A stretch of DNA of 52,435 bases from Candidatus Melainabacteria bacterium (GTDB lineage Bacteria; Cyanobacteriota; Vampirovibrionia; Obscuribacterales; Obscuribacteraceae): the NCBI GenBank assembly GCA_003153555.1, contig PLZS01000200.1, positions 395 through 52,829 of the forward strand. Reading direction: 5' to 3'. This document shows, piece after piece, positions 41,063 to 49,932 of this stretch (the stretch's first letter is position 1; each line of letters begins with the position of its first letter). Made by a program: the position numbers and the translations under genes. The notes below the pieces were generated by a model. It saw only the letters and a program-made list of their open reading frames with translations. It was not told the DNA's origin and ran no database searches.

Positions 41063-42289
41063 TCAAGGTGAAATAGCCGTGCCTGTGTTTGTGCCTGTGC
41101 CCTTCAAGATATCTTCCAGGGACCGATTGACCCTGCGCTTTTTGAACGAGTCAAGCAAGGATTGCATGCTAGTTCCATCGAGCGAAGTGCTAGTAGTGGT
41201 CTGTGTTTGAGGCGCTGCTGCACTCGGTGTAAGCGGGATTGTTTTTAGCTTTGAAAAGTAGTCGAGCGAGGATTGGGACGAGTCCGGAACCGAATTCGGA
41301 TCTAGTGCTCCCCCTTGTTTGCTGAAATCAAACATCGGTTTGCTGGTAATGCCATTTGGCAGTGTGTCTGGGTTCTGCGCTGGACCAAAAGGTGATGTGA
41401 ATGTGCTCGGGGTTGAAGAAAAGAAGCTTTTACGTTCCGGGATCGGCACAAGCGGTATGCCTGGTCGGTCAGTGTTAAACGGTGAAGCGATAGACGGTGT
41501 TGTTTGTGGCGGCGCACTGTCGCCCTGCTGTTGCTGCCATGTTGTTGAATTGCCTCCTGGTGTCTGTTCATAAGGCTGAATATAAGGCGGCGTCGAAGTC
41601 GATGTCGACGTACCTGTGCCGCTGCCTATGTTGGAGCCACCAGAGTAAGAATCGGAATGAGAAGGATGATCGCGTTCCCACTTCCAACTAAAGTCATGCC
41701 ACCAGTCTTTGATGCCCATCCCCAGCCAACCAAACAAGCTTATGAGCACCCAGGCGGCGCCCATACACATAGCGATCTTCCATCGCAAACGCTCGTCTTC
41801 CAACGTCTTGGTTTGGTCTACCGCCTCTTTCACGGACTCTTGAGACGCTGCTGCTGCGCCCGCTTCTCTTTGTTGCCGCTCCTTGTCGGCGGCTTCCTGA
41901 GAGGCTTTGCTGGCTCGTTCCTCGCTCCGTCGCTTCGCCTCTGCTTCTTCACGGTTGGTTTCTTCAGTAGTTTTTGAGCGCCTGCCAGGTCCCGGACCAG
42001 GGCGCCCAGGACTCGGGCCGGCACCGCCTGAACCCTGAGCCGCTGGCTTGCAGGCGCACGGACCTGTGGCCTTGTGGCCTGCGTCAAAATGGGCTTTCAG
42101 CTTGTCCTTTGCGTTGTTGATCTGTTTCAGTTCTTCCTCTGCGTCTTTTTTGCCATCAGCAGTCGGGAACCGGTCTGGATGCCAGACCATGATCAGGCGC
42201 TTATAGCGACGCTTGATAGTGTCAAGCGGCGACCCTGGCTCAAGACCCAGGATGAAATAGGCTTTGCGTAGATTCTCTTCTTCTGACAC
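41063..42289 (-). CDS. J-domain membrane protein of the mobilization operon
   Basis: 408 residues. The N-terminus is a true J-domain: AYFILGLEPGSPLDTIKRRY and MVWHPDRFPTADG with the HPD motif. A Cys pair and Gly/Pro-rich linker follow, then a highly charged coiled coil (EEAEAKRRSEERASKASQEA), one membrane helix (IAMCMGAAWVLISLFGWLGM) and a long Ser/Thr/Pro-rich tail. The GTG start overlaps the stop of the upstream gene by one base. J-domains recruit DnaK; here it may aid relaxase unfolding or coupling-protein assembly. No matching conjugation component is known to me. Confidence 0.85.
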   Translation of the reverse strand: MSEEENLRKAYFILGLEPGSPLDTIKRRYKRLIMVWHPDRFPTADGKKDAEEELKQINNAKDKLKAHFDAGHKATGPCACKPAAQGSGGAGPSPGRPGPGPGRRSKTTEETNREEAEAKRRSEERASKASQEAADKERQQREAGAAAASQESVKEAVDQTKTLEDERLRWKIAMCMGAAWVLISLFGWLGMGIKDWWHDFSWKWERDHPSHSDSYSGGSNIGSGTGTSTSTSTPPYIQPYEQTPGGNSTTWQQQQGDSAPPQTTPSIASPFNTDRPGIPLVPIPERKSFFSSTPSTFTSPFGPAQNPDTLPNGITSKPMFDFSKQGGALDPNSVPDSSQSSLDYFSKLKTIPLTPSAAAPQTQTTTSTSLDGTSMQSLLDSFKKRRVNRSLEDILKGTGTNTGTAISP

Positions 42290-42963
42290 TATTTGAATAC
42301 CGCCGTTGTCACATCGTTAAATAATCCGAAAATGGCTATGCCAGTCACTCCCAGGAGCCACCACGGCGGCGCCGGCAGAGATGTATCAGCCGGATTGCCC
42401 GCGTCAGTTCCAGGTCCTAAAGCCGCTTCCGCATCATTTGTTATGCCAGCGATTATCGAATCGCATGCGTACCAAGCCACGCCCTCTACTCTGGGCCGGA
42501 AGTCAAACTGCACTACAGTTGTGTCACTTGGCTCTTCCTTGAACTGCACATCCAGCTCCAAAAGCCGCTGCACTCGTTGTGTCTTGTGGCGGATGTTCGC
42601 TAAGTTTGTACCTTCAAAACCCTGTGATTCCTCTTCTGTAAACTTCAGCGTTGCAGTGATTCGGCGCTGGATAGTATCGGCTGTTGATACATGCCATTTG
42701 TCGCCGTAGTTGTAGGTTTTCTCGTCGATTATTTGCCGGACTTTTGCAAAAGCCTGTTTCAGCGCTGCCTTGTAGCGCCTGGGCACGGGATGCAGAAAGT
42801 TATAGCGGCTCACTCTTCCGTGATGAAAGAACGGCCACGCTGCCCATACACCAGCGACCAGTCCAGGAAAGACACCGGCGCCAGCTTTGTGCACGACGCA
42901 TTCACCTGTGATTGCACCGACAATCCCCCAAACAACTAAACCGAGAATTATGCCTGGACCCAT
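42289..42963 (-). CDS. hypothetical membrane protein of the mobilization operon
   Basis: 224 residues. An N-terminal hydrophobic hairpin (GIILGLVVWGIVGAITGE, then VFPGLVAGVWAAWPFF), a soluble middle of beta and helix (RRITATLKFTEEESQGF), and a C-terminal helix (PWWLLGVTGIAIFGLF). It probably sits in the inner membrane with its middle in the cytoplasm. Coupled to the J-domain gene. No family recognised. Confidence 0.75.
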   Translation of the reverse strand: MGPGIILGLVVWGIVGAITGECVVHKAGAGVFPGLVAGVWAAWPFFHHGRVSRYNFLHPVPRRYKAALKQAFAKVRQIIDEKTYNYGDKWHVSTADTIQRRITATLKFTEEESQGFEGTNLANIRHKTQRVQRLLELDVQFKEEPSDTTVVQFDFRPRVEGVAWYACDSIIAGITNDAEAALGPGTDAGNPADTSLPAPPWWLLGVTGIAIFGLFNDVTTAVFK

Positions 42964-43009
42964 ATTCTTTCCGCCTTGGCTGTAACTTCTTCCATTGTCC
43001 TACGAATCC

Positions 43010-44971
43010 TCAAAGGTCATAATCCGGCGCGCCCTGGGGCCGTTTCGGGTAGGGCTTTCGCTCTGTTTCCTCTTCGCTCTTTCTTTCGCCCTGTGCCGGT
43101 CCGCGCTGCCGGTCAAAGCGGTTTCCCGACCTGGACTTCTTGCCGTCTGTCTTGGGCGGTTCTTTCCTCCTGGCGGCCTGCCCTTGTGCTTGGTCCTGGT
43201 TCCGAGCCGTGCGCCCGCGCTTCCGCACAAACTCGCTCACCTCATGCTTTTCTCTTTCAGGCGCATCGTAAGATAATGCCTGCTCGTATGCGGTCGGTGA
43301 TGTAAGGGCCAGTTTAAGCGGCTTGGTATCAGCCGTGAAAACAATCACCTCTTTGTTCAAGCTAATGAGTTCGTCTGGCGTGATCAGGTGTCGCCCCTGA
43401 ATGAACTCCTGGACGCGTCCGCTGTCGCTAACCGAAGCCTCTTCAACCGTAGTTCGCCCGATTGCTTCGCTCAAGTCTCGCGCTTCCTGGAACGTCTTTT
43501 GCTTGAAGTAGACCTGTGTTGCAGGCATGTCTATGATGATCTGCGCTTCCCGCCTGCTGTAGACCTGCTCTAGCTGGTAGTAATTTTGAAAACCCAGAAT
43601 CAATCCGATCTTGTTTTTGCGAATGATTGAAAGCGTGTCGCCGATGCCTGAGATTTTGCCGAAGTTAGTAAACTCGTCAAGCAGCATGGTGAGCGGGTAT
43701 TTCATCTGTTCGCGTATTTCCAAGACGTGATCGAGCAGAAAGTTCACCATCAGCGATCCAATTAATTTGCTGTCTCTGGATCGACTCGGTACTGCCAGGT
43801 AGAACGTGAAAAGCTCCTTCTTAAGCGCTTCCAGGTCTATGTCTGTTGTCTCTGTTAGCGTCACCATTTGATCTGTCATCCAGGGATTGAGCTTTGTGAT
43901 CAGCCCCGAGAAGACGCCGTACTTGAAATTAGTTTCGCCGCTAAGCCGCATCCAGCCTTCAAACTCCATCTGGGCAACATCAGACAGGCTCTTGTATAAA
44001 ACTTGCGCGAGTCGATCTGGACCTTGCAACAAAAGCCAGCGCAAGGCGCCAAAATGTCCATACTGAGGCTCGCCGGCAGCCGCATGTAAAATCAGCGGAA
44101 TCAACAAAAGCTTTTCAGAACGGTTCCAGGTCTGCTCACCCTTTTGTTCAGTGCTCTCACCGTTCATGATCACTAGATCGGCTAGCTTCTCAGCCAGGTT
44201 TGCTTTTTCCTCTTCAGGCGCGCGCCTGATTCGATCGATCGGATTGATCCTGTGTGAGGTCATATCGGATGGATTGAAGCAGTAGATTTGATGACCGGCC
44301 ATCTTTCGCCAGCCGGAAGTCAGCTTATAAAGCTCGCCAGCTTCATATCCAGGCGTCGCCTCGGTCACGATCATGCTTGTTCCAATGCGTTCAACTAATT
44401 GCGGAAAGAAGAAGCCACGGGACTTGCCGACACCGGTTCTGCCGCAGACAATTGCGTGTGCATGTGTCCAGAATTCCGGCACTTGAATGTATTGATTGTC
44501 TGGAGTCCTGCCGATGATGAGCCTTTTTGGGTCAGGTTTTTTTAGAAAGTAGCCGTTTTCTTTTAGCTCCTGGTCGGTGCCCCATCGTGCAGCACCATGA
44601 ACGGTGCTCGGCACTTTGTATGTTTTTGCTTCTTCGGCCCGCTCTGCGTCATGTTGCAATTCCAGGAGAATTCTGTCACAGCGGCGCTGACACTCGCTCT
44701 CGCTGGCTCCCCCCTTCCGCTCTTCCAGTTCGATTGTCACCAACATACCGCCCGAGCTCGCCACTCTCCAGCGCAAAACTACCCGGTATTCGTGCCGCCA
44801 CCAGTCCCGCCCAATCTGCTCGTCCAGGCGCTCTGTCGCCAGAATTTGATCTAACTGCTTGCTGGCGCGGGACACCTGATAGCCAAGCCTGTCCAGGACG
44901 TTCACGGCAAGAATCGGAAAGTCTTTGGCGTTTGTTTGGACTATGCCTGAATCTTTTACTTGCACTGCCAT
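43010..44971 (-). CDS. type IV coupling protein (TraG/TraD/VirD4-like)
   Basis: 653 residues. Walker A is CGRTGVGKSRGFFFPQ and Walker B MLLDEFTNFGKI, with the sensor strand GLILGFQNYYQLEQVY and DMPATQVYFKQKT after it. It links the relaxosome to a transfer channel and pumps DNA. No N-terminal membrane helices are visible; the first 170 residues are soluble, so membrane attachment may be provided by the two proteins encoded after it. The C-terminal 80 residues are basic and disordered. It follows the relaxase by zero bases. Confidence 0.92.
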   Translation of the reverse strand: MAVQVKDSGIVQTNAKDFPILAVNVLDRLGYQVSRASKQLDQILATERLDEQIGRDWWRHEYRVVLRWRVASSGGMLVTIELEERKGGASESECQRRCDRILLELQHDAERAEEAKTYKVPSTVHGAARWGTDQELKENGYFLKKPDPKRLIIGRTPDNQYIQVPEFWTHAHAIVCGRTGVGKSRGFFFPQLVERIGTSMIVTEATPGYEAGELYKLTSGWRKMAGHQIYCFNPSDMTSHRINPIDRIRRAPEEEKANLAEKLADLVIMNGESTEQKGEQTWNRSEKLLLIPLILHAAAGEPQYGHFGALRWLLLQGPDRLAQVLYKSLSDVAQMEFEGWMRLSGETNFKYGVFSGLITKLNPWMTDQMVTLTETTDIDLEALKKELFTFYLAVPSRSRDSKLIGSLMVNFLLDHVLEIREQMKYPLTMLLDEFTNFGKISGIGDTLSIIRKNKIGLILGFQNYYQLEQVYSRREAQIIIDMPATQVYFKQKTFQEARDLSEAIGRTTVEEASVSDSGRVQEFIQGRHLITPDELISLNKEVIVFTADTKPLKLALTSPTAYEQALSYDAPEREKHEVSEFVRKRGRTARNQDQAQGQAARRKEPPKTDGKKSRSGNRFDRQRGPAQGERKSEEETERKPYPKRPQGAPDYDL

Positions 44972-46567
44972 TTAGTAGCGCCCCCAGGGGTCGAACGTGA
45001 ACGGGTCTTCTGGACTCCGGTCGCGCTTCTTCTTTTTCTTTTCGTCGTTAGCTTTGTCGCGAGTCTCTTGGTTGTCGTCAATCGCCTGGTTTATCTTTTC
45101 TATTGTCTCTTTGTCGCGCGCCTTCTCTTCCTCCGTGCGCCCTGGCGTTACATATTCCTGATGTTTATCGCGCTTCGCGTCTTCCAGAGTGTCACGGCCT
45201 TCTTTAAGTCGGTCTCTCGTATCGGTCAAAGGTATCCATCTCACCAGCTCATTAGCGACTGAGGCACCTGCCATAAACATGCCGACGACTGGGTTCCGCA
45301 TAACTTGCTCTTGCAACGGATTAACGGCGCGGAAATTATCCGGCATAATTTTCTGTGCGCCTTCGCGTCCGTATTGCAGTTTCGATAACTCGACTTGTCG
45401 TTCAAGAACGCCTGACCAGCGTGCCCGGTCTGCATTCTCGATCCAGCCTCTCAATTGCTGATAGTTCTCGACCGGCAGCCGGTCCGCTTTCTTGTCTCGC
45501 AGCTTCTCGGAGAGGGAGGTCAGTTTTTCATAGGAGCTGTCTTTGCTGTACTTCTCGCCTTTGTACTCGAAATGGTCCTTGGGCTTTTCTGGCTGCTTCG
45601 CCTGTTCTGGCGTCTTGTCCTTGTCAGTCTTGCTATCGGGTTTTCGCTCTCCAAGCCGCTCTTTGTCCTTCATCCAGGCGACCAACTTCTTATAGTCAGG
45701 CTTGTCTATGCGCTCGTCATAGTTGTCCCAGAGGTACTGATTCAAGTCTTTCAGCTCGGCAAGTGTGTTTTGCTTGCTCCACTCTTTGCCCGCCGCCTGA
45801 ATCGTGTCCTGGAAATAAGGCTTTTCGGGTTCCGCTCCGGACTGTTCGTCTCGCTTAGCTGCAGTCGATTTCGCGCGCCCTTTTTCTAGCTGCTTTTCTT
45901 TCCATTGGCTGTAGGGTTCTAGCTGCTCTCGCAAGATTTTTTTGTGCATCCAGGGCAGCTCCAGACCTTCCCTGATCCGCTCCTGGCGCACCGCGTCGCG
46001 TTCTCGTTTGCGCTGTTCTATCCGGTCTCTTTCTTTGCGTTCGCGCTCTGCCCGTGCCCGCTCTAGCTCTAGCGGATGTACCCTCTCTAAATAGCGGTCG
46101 CCATACTCTTTGATTTTGTCGTAGTCTTTCTTGTCGATCCGAACATCCGTGCCGTTCTTGTCCTTGCCTAGAATCACTACGTGTATGTGATGGTGATCGG
46201 TATTGTTGTGCTCGACTGCCATCCATTGGAGATCTAAGCCTTTCTCAGCGCTAAGCTTACGCATGACTTCACGGGTGAAGGCTCGCTTGTCAGCCGGGTT
46301 TATCTCCGGCGCAAGCGTCATCTTGTGAACTACTACTTTGCTGTCGGCCATTTCCCTAACAGCTTTCCGTAGGCGTTTGACGCTCAAATCGTCATCGCTC
46401 TCACCGAAAAATTCCCGCCCGCCTTCTTCGCGGTCTTCACCTGGGCGGTGCTGAATGTACTTCAAATGGGCTAGCGCCCGTCCCACAGCTACGCCTTTCG
46501 AGGGCTTGCCGCCGACTCTGCTTTGCCGGTCCCTGGCTGAAATGTAGCTGTGTTTAACAACTATCAA
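44972..46567 (-). CDS. relaxase (MOBP-like)
   Basis: 531 residues. The N-terminal relaxase domain contains Tyr candidates (KHSYISARDR and LKYIQHRPG) and the metal-binding motif AVEHNNTDHHHIHVVILG, which fits the MOBP pattern of His and HxH. A long charged helical region follows (ARAERERKERDRIEQRKRER), then a linker and a region near residues 430-450 with possible membrane or hydrophobic character. It nicks oriT and pilots the strand. The start is a TTG overlapping the stop of the accessory gene. An oriT-like sequence lies just upstream of that gene. Confidence 0.88.
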   Translation of the reverse strand: MIVVKHSYISARDRQSRVGGKPSKGVAVGRALAHLKYIQHRPGEDREEGGREFFGESDDDLSVKRLRKAVREMADSKVVVHKMTLAPEINPADKRAFTREVMRKLSAEKGLDLQWMAVEHNNTDHHHIHVVILGKDKNGTDVRIDKKDYDKIKEYGDRYLERVHPLELERARAERERKERDRIEQRKRERDAVRQERIREGLELPWMHKKILREQLEPYSQWKEKQLEKGRAKSTAAKRDEQSGAEPEKPYFQDTIQAAGKEWSKQNTLAELKDLNQYLWDNYDERIDKPDYKKLVAWMKDKERLGERKPDSKTDKDKTPEQAKQPEKPKDHFEYKGEKYSKDSSYEKLTSLSEKLRDKKADRLPVENYQQLRGWIENADRARWSGVLERQVELSKLQYGREGAQKIMPDNFRAVNPLQEQVMRNPVVGMFMAGASVANELVRWIPLTDTRDRLKEGRDTLEDAKRDKHQEYVTPGRTEEEKARDKETIEKINQAIDDNQETRDKANDEKKKKKRDRSPEDPFTFDPWGRY

Positions 46568-47016
46568 GGATGTGTTACCACCTTTTTCATCTTGTCTGAT
46601 ATCTCAGCTTCGTCCCGTTCGACGTGTTTCCGCATCTTCTGCTTGGCCGTGTTCGATGCAGCCTCAAAGGCTGCTCTGGCATTCTCGTCGTCCGGCAACG
46701 CCATCCAGGAAAGCTCGTAGAGCGTCCCTATGGCCGCGCCCTGCCTGGCTAGCATTTTGCAGACTCTCTCTACTCCGCTATTGATTGCTTTCACATGCTG
46801 GTCCGTGGCATACCTCATCGCCTTGGCAATCTCAGTTTCGCGCTGGTCATGCTCAAGATTTTCTTGGTTGTCCAGATACCAGAGCAAGGCTTGCCTGGTG
46901 AAATCAGAACGACTTTTGCCGGCCGTTTTGGCGGCCTCGTCAAGGCGGTTAATGTCGGCCCGGGTCAACCTGGTTTCGACCCTGGGATTGAAAACCCGTT
47001 TTTTGACTTCATTCAT
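46564..47016 (-). CDS. relaxosome accessory protein (MobC-like, ribbon-helix-helix)
   Basis: 150 residues from the ATG at 47016; a GTG at 47040 is also open. VETRLTRADINRLDEAAKTA and KSRSDFTRQALLWYLDN form an RHH DNA-binding fold like MobC/TraY; the C-terminal part is helical. It would bind oriT about 100 bases upstream and help the relaxase. Overlaps the relaxase start by four bases. Confidence 0.85.
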   Translation of the reverse strand: MNEVKKRVFNPRVETRLTRADINRLDEAAKTAGKSRSDFTRQALLWYLDNQENLEHDQRETEIAKAMRYATDQHVKAINSGVERVCKMLARQGAAIGTLYELSWMALPDDENARAAFEAASNTAKQKMRKHVERDEAEISDKMKKVVTHP

Positions 47017-47111
47017 CGGTGCCCCTGCCTCAGCTGTCACATATATACTAATATAGCAATTGTGCCTGCTACCATAGGGTAATTACTGAAGCTGTGCCTC
47101 CGATTTTTTCA

Positions 47112-47160
47112 GCGCAGGAGCGCTTGTAACAAGCGCGTGCCTGCGCATTGTATCTTGCCT
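47112..47160. promoter_or_regulatory. putative origin of transfer (oriT)
   Basis: An inverted repeat with arms GCGCAGG-AGCGCTTGT and ACAAGCGC-GTG-CCTGCGC (47112-47146) is followed four bases later by TATCTTGCC. IncP-type nic sites read TATCCTG^C just after an inverted repeat, so this differs by one base in the core. It lies about 100 bases upstream of the MobC-like and relaxase genes, the usual position. Confidence 0.7.
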
Positions 47161-47278
47161 TACCGAACGGTAAAGCCTCACTGCGTTCAGCTCCCCGTCG
47201 GTGCGGCTCCACTACGCTTCGCTTCGTTCCGTGGTCAATTGCGCGTCAGTGCCTCTTCCGCGCGCTGCAATTGCAGCC

Positions 47279-47539
47279 TTAATCCCAGCGAGGCGGCGGC
47301 GGTCCTGGTCCTCTGTCTGTCTCTTTCTTATCGCCGCCAGGCTTCGGCAGCTTCACCGAACCGACACCAATTCTTAAAACCGGTCCAAACAGCGCCAACA
47401 CGGCGCGAACAGCCATCGAAACCAAGTTAGTAACGGTACGGGTCACCGGGCGCAGCACATTGGAAGACCGCCCGCCGGCCATGTGGTTCAAGGCGAGCAG
47501 GATAACGACAATTAGACCTAGTGACCAGATGAGATCCAT
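47279..47539 (-). CDS. small membrane protein near oriT
   Basis: 86 residues. One N-terminal membrane helix (LIWSLGLIVVILLALNHMAG), an amphipathic middle (VTNLVSMAVRAVLALFGPVL) and a Lys/Pro/Asp-rich tail. Located just past oriT on the same strand as the mobilization genes. Unrecognised; it may take part in transfer. Confidence 0.6.
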   Translation of the reverse strand: MDLIWSLGLIVVILLALNHMAGGRSSNVLRPVTRTVTNLVSMAVRAVLALFGPVLRIGVGSVKLPKPGGDKKETDRGPGPPPPRWD

Positions 47540-47663
47540 ACCCAACAATCGTAAGGCACGGCTACCGAAGACGCCATGATGCTAGCCTGATTGTTTGTCT
47601 GCGGAATAACAAACACGCTTGCCAAACAGAAGCAGACCGGCGCGGACCTGTTTCCCAAAATGA

Positions 47664-47870
47664 TGTTACGCTTTAATCAAAGGAGCCACTTTACTGGTTG
47701 GTAAAGTCACCTCGCAGAATAAAGAGCCAGCATCATGCAAGAGCGCTCAAAACCAAAAAAATCGGGCGCAGTGCTGTTATACTTTAATTAAACGAGTCAC
47801 TTTACTGGTTGGTAAAGTCACCTCGTAGAATAAAGAGTCCGGGATCATGCAAGAGCGCTCAAAACCAAAA
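47664..47870. repeat. tandem duplication of promoter, operator and gene start before the second AbiE-like pair
   Basis: Two near-identical blocks of about 95 bases, offset by 111-112. Each holds the inverted repeat ACTTTAC-TGGTTG-GTAAAGT (47688-47707 and 47799-47818), CACCTC, GAATAAAGAG and ATGCAAGAGCGCTCAAAACC. The first block's ATG at 47735 makes an 18-residue peptide ending at 47791; the second starts the real gene. The inverted repeat is the probable operator of the antitoxin. Confidence 0.85.
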
Positions 47871-48920
47871 GAACGAACGATAGTCAGCGAGGCCGCCAGC
47901 CATATCGCTGAAATTCTATCGAGGGTGCCTTTTGTTGAGCTGGGGGAAGTTCAGACCGAACCGGCAGACGCACGCTGTGATCTTCTCTTCAGCGTTCTCA
48001 AAGGCAAGAAACGGTCGCGCCTGGTGGTCGAGGTGAGAAGCCACGCTCAGATGCGCGACGCTCGGCTAGCCCTCGATCAGTTACAGCGCTTCTGCAGCCA
48101 GCAACCCGACTCGTATCCAGTTTTTTGTTCGCAGTACCTAAGCCCTTCGATCAGGGATTTCTGCCAGGAGTCCGGCCTGGGGTTCTTTGATTTCGCGGGC
48201 AACTGCCGGCTGATCTTTGACGACGTGTTCATAGAAAGGGGAGCGCCGGCGGCTCGTCCACTCGAAAAGAAACGGCTCCGGTCGCTCTTTGCTCCTATGG
48301 CAGCCAGAGTGCTGAGGCGTTTGTTCAATGAGCCGCAACGGGTCTCGAAGGTAATGGCGCTGGCTGACGAAGCAGGAGTCAGCCCGGCGACAGTGTCTCT
48401 GCTGAAGGACAAGCTGATCGGCGAAGAATATGCCAGAGAGCAAGGAGAGGGCTTTGTGCTTCACAGACCGGCGCGGCTCCTGCAAGCTTGGTCGAGCCAG
48501 TATCAATACAAACAGCATGAGCGCCTTGAGTTTTACGCGCGCGAGTCACAAGAGGAGCTTGAGAAGCGCTTCAGCGACTATTGCAAGCAACACGACATCG
48601 CGTATGGATTCACGCTCTTCTCAGGAGCGCGCCTGGTAGCACCTTTCACCAGAGGAGTTACTCAGTCACACACCTATGTGACAGCCAGAGAAACAGCCTC
48701 GCAAATCGCCGAGGCGCTCCAGATGAAGGCAGTAGACTCGGGCGGCAACTTCTGCCTTCTTGTACCGGATGACGAAGACATACTTTTCGGCAAGCAAGAA
48801 GTGGATGGAGTCTTTGTTGTAAGCGACATCCAGCTGTATCTCGATCTAGCTTCTCACCCGGCGCGCGGTGAAGAAAACGCCGAATACTTACTGGAGCAAA
48901 GGCTGCAACCTAAATGGTGA
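47847..48920 (+). CDS. AbiEi-like antitoxin/regulator with nuclease-like N-terminal domain
   Basis: 357 residues. RSRLVVEVRSHAQMRDARLA to YPVFCSQYLSPSIRDFCQES and GLGFFDFAGNCRLIFDD resemble the restriction-endonuclease-like domain found in a class of AbiEi-type proteins. A winged helix, KVMALADEAGVSPATVSLLK, follows, then a domain with YGFTLFSGARLVAPF. It is coupled to an AbiEii-type nucleotidyltransferase by overlap. It is unlike the antitoxin at 22955. Expression is probably set by the duplicated operator. Confidence 0.78.
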   Translation: MQERSKPKERTIVSEAASHIAEILSRVPFVELGEVQTEPADARCDLLFSVLKGKKRSRLVVEVRSHAQMRDARLALDQLQRFCSQQPDSYPVFCSQYLSPSIRDFCQESGLGFFDFAGNCRLIFDDVFIERGAPAARPLEKKRLRSLFAPMAARVLRRLFNEPQRVSKVMALADEAGVSPATVSLLKDKLIGEEYAREQGEGFVLHRPARLLQAWSSQYQYKQHERLEFYARESQEELEKRFSDYCKQHDIAYGFTLFSGARLVAPFTRGVTQSHTYVTARETASQIAEALQMKAVDSGGNFCLLVPDDEDILFGKQEVDGVFVVSDIQLYLDLASHPARGEENAEYLLEQRLQPKW

Positions 48921-49762
48921 AACGATACCGGAAAGAAGATTACCCGCAGCGCGAGCTGGAAGCCTGCCATCGAGTCCTTATGGAGATGGTGAACCTGCTG
49001 CATGAGTTCAGCGATCACATCGCCCTGGTCGGCGGCTGGGTGCCATTCTACATCGCCAGATCGGAAGGCACCGCGCATGTGGGCAGCCTCGATGTAGATG
49101 TAGCGTTCGACTTTCAGAACATAACCATAGAAACATACGAAACGATCCTGGCAATCCTGAAAGACAACGGCTACTACCAGAGCAACCCGGTAATGAAACC
49201 GTTCCAGTGGTGGAAGGATGTGAAGATAGACAACGGTCCTCCGGTGCCGGTTGAAGTGGATCTGCTTGCGCCTGAATATGGTGGCAGAAGCGAGCGGCAC
49301 GAGAACCAGTTCGTCCAGGATACAAGAGCCAGAAAGGCTCGCGGATGCGACCTGGTCTTTAGCAGAGTGGAAGAAGTGATCCTGGAAGGCACACTTCCAA
49401 ACGGCGCTCGCGACACTGTCCGGTGCAAAGTGGCAGGCGTGGTGCCGTTTCTAGTCATGAAGGGCATGGCGCTCGGGCGAGGCAAACCCAAAGACGCATA
49501 CGACATTGAATACGTGATACGTAATTACCCCGGCGGCGTCGCGGTCATAATCGACCTGTTCAAAAGGGACCTGGATAACAAGCTCGTCCAGGAGGGATTA
49601 GGTCGTATTCGAGCCAAGTTCGAATCCCCCGACCATACCGGCCCTCAAGACATTGTCGACTTCCTCGGCATAAGCGAGGCAAATAAGCTTGTGCGCAGGC
49701 GCGATGCGTTCGATATAGTGAGCGAGCTTCTTGACGCGCTCGAAATCGCGCGGTTCGTGTAA
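48914..49762 (+). CDS. AbiEii-like nucleotidyltransferase toxin
   Basis: 282 residues. IALVGGWVPFYIA and GSLDVDVAFDF show the GG...D-x-D nucleotidyltransferase signature; VPVEVDLLAPEY supplies the third acidic strand; FLVMKGMALGRGKPKDAYDI corresponds to the AbiEii helix region with K and D. The ATG overlaps the upstream gene's last codons by seven bases. By family it should modify RNA or a protein; the target is unknown. Confidence 0.82.
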   Translation: MVKRYRKEDYPQRELEACHRVLMEMVNLLHEFSDHIALVGGWVPFYIARSEGTAHVGSLDVDVAFDFQNITIETYETILAILKDNGYYQSNPVMKPFQWWKDVKIDNGPPVPVEVDLLAPEYGGRSERHENQFVQDTRARKARGCDLVFSRVEEVILEGTLPNGARDTVRCKVAGVVPFLVMKGMALGRGKPKDAYDIEYVIRNYPGGVAVIIDLFKRDLDNKLVQEGLGRIRAKFESPDHTGPQDIVDFLGISEANKLVRRRDAFDIVSELLDALEIARFV

Positions 49763-49932
49763 GGCTCGCCTTGTCTTTAGAACCAATTGTGCAGGCCAGA
49801 TTACGCCTCTTTGAGGCGCAGTCCCTTCGTGACCTCCGGTTTTCCCGATCAGCTTATGGGTTAGCTCTGCTGCCGCCTATGAATAAAATGTCGTATAAAC
49901 ATTAGAGAAGCGGCATTTCGGCTGCCGCTGGA

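Noticed and set aside
40923..41210. Plus-strand frame opposite the end of the J-domain gene
   Set aside because: Most of it is the antisense of the J-protein tail; no ribosome site or recognisable protein.
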